A stretch of 64,000 nt of DNA from contig CAVRAR010000014.1 of NCBI GenBank assembly GCA_963719005.1, positions 1,178,001-1,242,000 on the forward strand, given 5' to 3'. Made by a program: the position numbers and the translations under genes. A model generated the notes under the pieces. It saw nothing but the letters and a program-made list of their open reading frames with translations. It was not told where the DNA came from and searched no databases. Within the stretch, counting starts at the first letter, position 1, and the number at the start of each line of letters is the position of its first letter. Source of the stretch: G963675935 sp963719005 (GTDB lineage Bacteria; Planctomycetota; Planctomycetia; Pirellulales; Thermoguttaceae). Positions 56,929 to 64,000 of the stretch are shown here, piece after piece.

Positions 56929-59926
56929 CTACGACGGCTTGTCGCGGCTGGCGGCGTCTTCGGCGGTTGGACTTTCACCACCGTTAGCGGCGGCGGACGA
57001 TGCGGCGCCCGCGCCGCGAGAGGACACACCCTTCCAGGCGATGTCGAGGCGCCCCGACTTCTTAACGATCAGCCGGCCGGTCAAGAGGGCGTACTCCAGG
57101 CCCCAAAAGACAGCCACTACGATGGCTACCAGCGACGCGTATAGCGTCAATTTGCAGGCGCCGAACTCGCTCCACATCCAGAACAAGCCACCGCCTGCTA
57201 TCAACGCCACGAACGCAACGGTCAGCTTGCTGTACATCGCGCGGACCAACATGCGACGTGAATGTTGCTGGATGGCGTGGCGTGCCGACATGTTGGCCAA
57301 CTCGCGAAGCGCCGAGAGGTCGATGTGCTTTGGCGGGGTTCGCGGACGCGGTTGGACCGGTTCAGGCTCGTCCGCGGCGGGCGGGGCCGGAGAGGCCGCC
57401 AGCGTCGGCTCGGGTGCCGTCGCCTCGGCCGATGCCTCGCGAGCGGCGCGAATTGCCTCGGGACGCTGCTTCGCCCGGGGCGGGCCCTCCGAGTCGCTCG
57501 TGCTCGGACGTACCCGCTGCATCAGCCTGCTCATGTAGTCGTCGATCGATTCCTCCTCATCCTCCTTCTCGGCCGATGCGGCTGTCGCTCGACGCGGCGC
57601 ACGTTGGTTGGCATCGGGCGGCGGAACGTTCCGCGCCGGCGGCGTCTGCACCGTTGGCGTCTGCGTCGGCGGGGCTTGTTCCTCCTCGGATAGATCGACC
57701 TTGGCGCCGATGCGGCGAAACACATCGTTGAGGTCCACCGGCGATTGTGCCGTCGGCTCCTGGAATTGCGGCTCCGGCGGTTCCGGCGACGCCGGCGCTA
57801 CCGGCTCCGGCGGTTCCTGTGCGGTCGGCTCCGGCTGGGTCGGCGTTGGGGAAGGCTCGGCCCGAGCAACCGGCGGCTCTTGCGGGGGCAATTCCGCCCG
57901 TTGCAGTTCCCACTGCCGGCGCTGCTCGGCCAGCGCCCTCTGCTGCGTCTCCAAGCTCTCCCGGTCGGCTGCCAGGGCGGTACGCTGCGATTCGAGTTCG
58001 GCCAACCGGGTATCGACCTGCTCCTGCCGCTTGTCGGCACTCTGCTGGGCCTCTTGCTGAGTCGCTTGCTGAGCCTGCCATTGCCGACGTTCCTCGGCCA
58101 GCGCGTTCTGCTGGGCCTCCAAGTTCTCCCGCTCGGCTGCCAGGGCGGTACGCTGCGATTCGAGCTCGGCCAACCGGGTATCGACCTGCTCCTGCCGCTT
58201 GTCGGCACTCTGCTGCGCCTCTTGGTAAACCGCTTGCTGAGCCTGCCATTGCCGACGTTCCTCGGCCAGCGCCCTCTGCTGCGTCTCCAAGCTCTCCCGC
58301 TCGGCTGCCAAGGCGGAGCGCTGCGATTCGAGCCCGGCCAATTGAGCGGCCAGTCGGTCCCGTTGCTCGTCGATGTCTCGTTGAGACTCGTTATGCTTGG
58401 CCTGCCATTGCTGGCCCTCTTCCGCCAACACGTTCCACTGCGATTCGATTGCGGCCAATTGAGCGGCGAGTTGTTCGCGTTGCTCGTTGATTCCGCGCTG
58501 AGTCTCTTCGTACTGTGTATGCCACTCTTGGCGGTGTTCAGCGAGTGCGTTACGTTGGGCCTCCAAGGCGTTCCGCTCTGCGGCCAGGGCGTTCCGCTGC
58601 GACTGAAGCTCGGCGGCTCGGGCGGCGAGCTGCTCGTTTTGCTCGCCCATGCCCCGTTGCATCTCCTCCCGCTCGGCCAGCCATTGCCGGCGCTCTTCCG
58701 CTTGGGCCGCCAAAGCATCTCGCTCTGTTGCCAGGGCGTTCCATTGCGACTGAAGCTCGGCGGCTCGGGCGGCGAGTTGCTCGCGCTGCCCGTCGATCTC
58801 CCGTTGGGCCTCCTCCTGGCGGGCCAGCCACTGCGGACGCTCTTCCGCCAGTGCGTTTTTCTCGGCCGTGAGCCCGTCCCGCTCTGTTGCCAGGGCGTTC
58901 CATTGCGGCTGAAACTCGGCGGCTCGGGCGGCGAGTTGCTCGCGCTGCCCGTCGATTTCCCGTTGGGCCTCCTCCTGGCGGGTCTGCCATTGCCGACGCT
59001 CTTCCGCTAGCGCGTCTTGCTGGGCCGCCAAAGCATCCCGCTCGCTTGCCAAGTGGTTCCGTTGCGACTGAAGCTCGGCCAGTTGAGCGTCAACCTGGTC
59101 GTGCCGCTCGCCCGCGCTGCGATCGCTTTCCCGTTGAGTCTGCCATTGCCGGCGTTCTTCCACCAGCGCGCCGCGCTGCGATTCGAGTTCGGCCAATTGA
59201 GTCTCGACCTGTTGGCGTTGCTGGTCGATGCCGCGCAGAGTGTCTTCCTGCCGGGCCTGCCACTGGCGGCGATCCTCGTCCAGCGCGTTCCGATGGCCTT
59301 CCAACTCGCCCAACTGTGCGGCTAGGGCATTTGCCTGCGATTCGAGCTCGGCCGATCGGGCGGCGATTTGCTCGCGCTGTTCGCCGATCTCCCGCCGAGC
59401 CTGTTCTTGCTCGGCCTGCCGCTGCCGGCGATCTTCGGCCAGCGTGTTCCGCTGAGTCTCCAAGTCGTCCCGCTCGGTCGCCAAGGCACTGCGCTCCGCG
59501 TCGAGCTCGGCCAGGCGGGCGGCGAGTTGTTCGCGCTGCCGGCTTGCGGCGTTCTGAGCCTCTTCGTGCTCGATCTCCGCCTCTCGGGCCGGCGACGTCG
59601 CGCCGACGTCCAAGACCTCCAATTCGATCGGGCCGATGCTCAGTCGGTCGCCGCACGACAAGGAGGGCATCGGTGAAGGACTTGTCGTTGAGCCGAGTGT
59701 CGGCCGACCAACAGCGGACGACGGTGGCCGCCGGACCGCGTAGCAGCAAGCAATGCACCGGCGCCACGCCATGCGCCCGCAGCCGCAGCGTGCAATGCGG
59801 CGAGGAGCCGATCGTGCACTTGGCCGACTTCAGCCGCACGATCTGGCCGCTGCGGAGGGAGCCGAAAATGCGCAAAACCAGCTCGCCGCGTGCAAGTGTC
59901 CAGCAAGGGATACGCTTCGGTTGCAA
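56929..59926 (-). CDS. FHA-domain protein with very long coiled coil and two C-terminal transmembrane segments, one apparent frameshift
   Basis: About 998 aa read from ATG 59926 through one extra base near 59665. The N-terminus is an FHA-like phosphothreonine-binding domain (RLKSAKCTIGSSPHCTLRLR, VAPVHCLLLRG, TRLNDKSFTDA, then in the next frame SLSCGDRLSIGPIELEVLDV). About 600 residues of heptad-rich coiled coil follow, built from repeated LAERxALxxERxxLExQRNALAEERRQWQ-like units; the DNA of this part is visibly repetitive. A Pro/Ala-rich acidic stretch leads to two transmembrane segments (KLTVAFVALIAGGGLFWMW and LTLYASLVAIVVAVFWGLEY). An FHA domain suggests it reads Ser/Thr kinase signals. 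No family name known to me. Confidence 0.8.
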
Positions 59927-60436
59927 GCGTTGTGGCCGTCATCATCCTGCGTCGTCCGGGGGGATCAGTGCTAAGTCCTCTACTGGATTTAGCTTACGCC
60001 ACGCTCCCGGTCAAAACTTCCTCTACGGCGTCAGGACGGTCTGAAGCGATTGACGAAAAAGGGCTGTATATCTGTGCCGGATTTGACGATTATCGGATAG
60101 CGACGCGGGAGCGGCGGGTGGAAGCGATGGAATCGCCGGCTGCCGGGCCGATTGCGCGACGCCGCGCCAGTTCACGTCTGTGGGCGGGGACAAACAGGGT
60201 TTCCTGGCAAAAATCTCGACCTTGGCACCGGAATTCGCCGCGTTTTTTTGACCCGCACGCGGTCCGATTTGCGTAGTATATTTTGGTTGCAGACGAGCGG
60301 TTATCCAGGAAGGATTCGCCGCCCGCGGCGTAGGGGTCGGAACAACAATTTTTTTGGAAGAGAAGGGGTTCGAGAGGTTACTCTGAGGGGGGCAAGCCTT
60401 CAGCGCGGCCAGGATCGGACGCCGAGGTGACAACCT
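59927..60436. other. intergenic region between divergent FHA and dksA-like genes
   Basis: About 510 bp with no convincing gene. It must hold both promoters; I could not pick a clear one. Confidence 0.4.
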
Positions 60437-60888
60437 ATGAGCCGCAAAGACGCGATCCTGAACATGCACCAGATCCTCATCAAACGGCGCGATGCATTGC
60501 GCAAGGCATTGGCCGGCGACTTGAGCCTGCTCAAGGAACTGCGGGCGCAAAGCTCCGGCGACGTCGTCGACGCGGCGCTCGATTCGGTCCAGGACGAGAT
60601 CAGCTCGCAACTGGCCGAAGTGGAGAGCCGCGAGTTGGCACGCATCGAATATGCCTTGGAGCGGATGCGGGAAGGCCAGTTCGGCATCTGCGAAGGGTTG
60701 CGGGGCCGGCATTCCCATGGCCCGGCTGAACGCCCTGCCGTACGCCACGTACTGCATCACGTGCCAGCGCGAGGCCGAACGCCAAGGCGCAGTCCGCGTC
60801 CTCCGATGTCGATTGGGGCCGCCTGCTGGATACCTCCGGCGGCGACACCGACCTGTCGATCAACGACATCGAGCTGGACGTGTCGTGA
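60437..60888 (+). CDS. DksA/TraR-family zinc-finger protein, two apparent frameshifts
   Basis: About 149 aa when two extra bases, near 60698 and 60793, are removed. N-terminus MSRKDAILNMHQILIKRRDA, a coiled-coil region (LLKELRAQSSGDVVDAALDS), then a C4 zinc finger that appears only after the first correction: CEGCGAGIP and YCITCQ. The second correction yields the tail SSDVDWGRLLDTSGGDTDLS and stop TGA 60886-60888. DksA binds the RNA polymerase secondary channel and mediates the stringent response; planctomycete members vary and I do not assign the gene symbol. Confidence 0.85.
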
Positions 60889-60926
60889 TGGTTGATCTGG
60901 GGCAATGGGGCGGGTAAACTGGGGCT

Positions 60927-62212
60927 ATGGAAACCTCTACACCCTGCTACCGTCGTAATAAATCGGGAAAAAACCGGACACTGGGAATGCGTCAGTTGCC
61001 GCTGGGTAACGACATTTTCTCGCAGCCCGGTTGGCCCGCTTTCGGCCGGTTCCTCTTCCGGTCGTCGGCAGTTCGCCTCTGCTTCGTTCTCGCCCTTGTT
61101 CTCTCTCTTGCCGCCACGGCCAGTGCGCAGTCGTCGTCGGCCTTGCCGGCGGCTCTTGAGCAGCCCGCCGAGGTCCGGCCCGAAACGCGGGCGGAACTGC
61201 GCCGCGAACTGGATCGCCACGTCGAGGTGCTCGAAGCCCAGTCGGCCGTCCTGAAGATCGTCGCCAAGCTCGTCGGGCCGTCGGTCGTCCACATCGAGGC
61301 CGACATGCCCGTCGCCGACGCCGATAGCCAATACCCCCACGGCAAGCGCTTGGAAGAATCCGGCTCGGGCGTGATTATCGAGTGGAAAGACAAATACTAC
61401 GTGCTGACCAATCGGCACGTCGTCCGCAACGCCGCCCCTGCGGCGGTTCGCATCCGTCTGGCCGACGGCCGGCTGCTTCATCCGACCAAGATTTTGGCGG
61501 ACTACGACACCGACGTGGGCGTTTTGGCGATTTCCGCGCCCGATTTGGTCGCGGCGCCGGTCGGCGACAGCGATCGGCATGGAAATCGGCGATTTCGTGC
61601 TCGCCGTGGGAAGTCCCTTCGGGCTGACCAATTCGGTCACGTTCGGAATCATCAGCGCCAAGGGCCGCCGCGATCTTCGTTTGAACGACGCCACCGTCAA
61701 GTTCCAAGACTTTTTGCAGACCGACGCCGCGATCAATCCCGGCAATAGCGGCGGCCCGTTGGTCAATCTGCACGGCGAAATCATCGGCATCAACACGGCC
61801 ATTGCCAGCAATTCGGGCCGCAACGAGGGGATCGGTTTCGCCATCCCCATCGACATGTTCATGATCGTCGGGCGGCAGTTGATCGAGACCGGCAAGGTAG
61901 CCCGCGCGTTTCTGGGCGTAAACCTGAATGCGAGGTTCGGCCCGGCGATGGCGGCCGAGCTGGGCTTGCCCCGGCCCGATCGGCGCCCACGTCACCAGCA
62001 TCACGCCGAACTCTCCGGCCGTTGCCGCCAACTTGCAGGTGGGCGACGTAATCCTGGAGTTCAACCATACGCCCGTCGAGGACGACGCCCATCTGGTGAA
62101 TCTCGTCAGTCTGACCCCGGTCGGCAAGACCGTGCCCCTGCTGATCTTCCGCGACCGCAAAGCATTCACCGTGATGGTGGAAGTGGGCGATCGGAGCAAG
62201 TTCGAGCCATAG
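60927..62212 (+). CDS. HtrA/DegP-like periplasmic serine protease with one PDZ domain, two apparent frameshifts
   Basis: About 427 aa with extra bases near 61581 and 61985 removed. A signal-anchor-like hydrophobic segment (LCFVLALVLSLAATASA) is followed by a trypsin-like domain with the full triad: His in VLTNRHVVR, Asp in DYDTDVGVLAI, Ser in INPGNSGGPLVN. The first break lies between GDSD and MEIGDFVLAVGSPFGLTNS; the second between LPRP and IGAHVTSITPNSPAVAANL, at the start of the PDZ domain. The protein ends GDRSKFEP. HtrA degrades or refolds damaged envelope proteins. ATG 60987 is an alternative start. Confidence 0.9.
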
Positions 62213-62251
62213 GCGCACGTTCACTTTTACACTTCAGCGAACGGGCAGGCA

Positions 62252-64000
62252 TCACGATCCTGCCGATCCATGCAGACGGTGCAAGTAGGCACTAGCAATA
62301 TCAAAACGCCGCACCATCCCAATTACCTGCCGCTGCTGAAGATCGTTGACGATCGGCAACGTTAGCAGGTCATTCTCCACGAAGAGTTCCTGGGCTCGAT
62401 CCAGAGTATCCTCGGGAGTCAGCGGTTGCACGTCGCTTCGCATCAAGTCGGTGGCAAGAACCAAGGTCGTCAAGGATGGGGCCTGAGAGGCAAGGTAAAC
62501 TTCCTCGACATCGACCACGCCCAAGAGCCGGTTTCCTTCATCCACCACGGGCAAGACGGGGTAGGGTGCTTCGCTTAGCCGCTCGATGACCGTTGCCAAC
62601 GAATCGACCGGACGGAGTACCGTGACGACCTGCTCGGGCGAAAGAAACTGGCTTACCCGCACTCCCGCCAGAACTTGCCGAACATACGTGCCTTGGTGGG
62701 CCGGCGAAAGCGAACGGCTCTCCACCTGCGAGGAATAGATCGATTGCTTGTCGGAGAGAATATAGGAGAGCGTGCAGACCCACAGAGCCGGGAGCAACAA
62801 AGAATAGCCGCCGGTCATTTCGCTCACGATGATGAGCGTGGAAAATGGTGTCTTCGCTGCGGCGGCAAAGAACCCGGCCATGCCGACGATGACGAAACTG
62901 GCGGGATGCGGAACGAGCCACGGGGAAAGGTTGTGGAACACGATTCCCAATGCACCGCCACCGCATCCTCCGATCACCATCGAAGGTCCGAAGACGCCGC
63001 CGGAGCCGCCGCTTCCGATCGTCAGACTCGTGGTGAGAATCTTGCCCAAGGCGATGGTCAAGAGAATCGCGGCCGTGACGTTGCCGTCTTGCGTCATGGC
63101 GTTTTGGATCGAGGAATAGCCGAAGGCGAGCACGGCCAACACCTGCGGATTCTGTCGCGCAGGAAATACAGAACAAGAGCTACCAATCCCGTCAGAAACG
63201 CACCCAACGCCGGTCGAAAATGACGGTGGATCGGCAAGCGGTCGAACAACTGCTTGATGCCGTAGAACGAATGCGTATACAGCATGGCCAACAAAGCCAT
63301 GAACAGGGCCAAGACCAGGTATGGTCCCAACCGCAACGGATTGTTGAAGCTGAGCTCGGGTATCGTGAACAACGGTTCCCAACCGGAGTAGAGGCCGTAG
63401 ATGCAGTAGGAAATGACGCTGGCAATGCCCGCCGGGATGATGACCTCCGATTCAAACTCCGGGGAACTGTACATCACTTCGGCGGCGAAGATCGTCCCCG
63501 CGAGCGGCGCCCGAAAAATGGCGCCGATGCCCGCTCCCATTCCAGCGGCCATCAGCACGCGGCGATCGGCGGGACGCAGGTGCAGCAGGTTGGCCAACAA
63601 CGAGCCAAAGCCCGCTCCAATCTGAGCGATGGGGCCTTCCCTTCCGCCCGATCCGCCGCTGCCCAGGGTCAACGCACTGGCAATGATCTTCACCAGCGGC
63701 ACACGCGGGCGGATTTGCCCCTGGTGATAATGGTACGCGGCAATGACGGAATCCGTCCCGTGCCCTTCTGCTTCGGGTGCGAACGTGTAAACAATCACGC
63801 CGCTCAACAGTCCACCCACTGTCGGTATTATCAGCAGGAGCCACGGATAAAGGGGATGCGCCACCACAGGCAGCCACGATATCGAAGGTTCCCCGCCCGG
63901 ATGAGGCTCCGGGTAGTAACCTGCAACAACGCCGAGTGCGTAATGCTCCGCAATCCGGGTGGCAGCGTAAAAAACAACTGCGCCGAGCCCGGCCACGACA
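62252..64000 (-). CDS. ClC-family chloride channel/transporter with two C-terminal CBS domains, 5' end beyond the window, one apparent frameshift
   Basis: About 583 codons visible; the N-terminus lies past 64000. The ClC signature GSGGREGPIAQIG carries the gating Glu, followed by GMGAGIGAIFRAPLAGTIFA. A frame break near 63150 (VALVLYFLRDR, then NPQVLAVLAFGYSSIQNAM) fits one missing base. The second half of the channel has GSGGSGGVFGPSMVIGGCGG. The C-terminal region holds two CBS domains (SQFLSPEQVVTVLRPVDSLA and ATDLMRSDVQPLTPEDTLDR), which often bind adenosine nucleotides. Convergent with the HtrA gene. Confidence 0.9.

Noticed and set aside
57745..59010. A long plus-strand open frame opposite the FHA/coiled-coil gene
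   Set aside because: It is a Leu/Gly-rich mirror of the repetitive coiled-coil DNA; the minus-strand reading gives clear heptads, FHA and TM features.
60023..60760. Minus-strand frame of about 245 codons across the dksA-like gene
   Set aside because: The plus strand encodes a clear DksA-like protein after minor correction, and the minus frame has no recognisable features.

Overview
This window is high-GC bacterial DNA that almost certainly comes from a planctomycete (Planctomycetota, Pirellulales-like). The evidence is several proteins with the LEPR-XLL N-terminal signature (for example EQFEERALLS, SLEERSLLS, EALERRLALS), a BBP7-type outer-membrane barrel, GEVED modules, a DUF6800-like small protein, and many short palindromic repeats of the kind that litter planctomycete intergenic DNA.

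Layout. 0.1-4.0 kb (minus strand): a secreted S53 (sedolisin) peptidase with an Ig-like repeat tail. 4.3 kb: tRNA-His. 5.0-27.7 kb (plus strand): one giant multidomain surface protein gene, about 7,590 codons once nine single-base frameshifts are allowed for. It combines an Asp-box propeller, a zinc peptidase motif, PPC domains, beta-helix repeats, two IdeS/Mac-like (C66) cysteine peptidase modules, GEVED, SdrD-B-like and Ig-like repeats, a second propeller and a C-terminal HExxHxxGxxH domain. Its C-terminal Ig array matches the array of the divergent S53 gene. 27.8-32.0 kb (minus): YihY-type membrane protein, PQQ-propeller protein, two TPM-domain membrane proteins. 32.4-37.4 kb (minus): flagellar regulation and export module fliA-flhG-flhF-flhA. 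37.8-45.6 kb: sulfotransferase, DUF6800-like protein, biotin synthase, small HELSH membrane protein, Spy-like lipoprotein, Gfo/Idh/MocA oxidoreductase, EF-hand protein, secreted G1 (glutamic) peptidase. 46.2-50.5 kb: Ser/Thr kinase, tRNA-Glu with terminator, an IS630 element, a secreted serpin. 50.5-56.6 kb: small proteins, LysE exporter, BBP7 barrel, PilZ-like protein, short MnmE-like GTPase. 56.9-64 kb: FHA/coiled-coil membrane protein, DksA-like protein, HtrA protease, ClC channel running off the window end.

Two themes stand out. First, there is a concentration of exported proteolysis functions (S53, C66-like, metallopeptidase motifs, G1, HtrA) and one exported protease inhibitor (serpin). 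Second, otherwise conserved genes carry many isolated single-base shifts: I count 17 apparent insertions and 2 deletions. They cluster at 3.9-12.7 kb, 36.3-36.5 kb, 47.2 kb and 59.7-63.2 kb, while 12.7-36.3 kb, including 15 kb of the giant gene, is clean. Uncorrected long-read consensus error is the likeliest explanation, so I describe these genes as reconstructed full-length genes and flag each break.

All function calls rest on motif and family recognition by eye; no database search was run.
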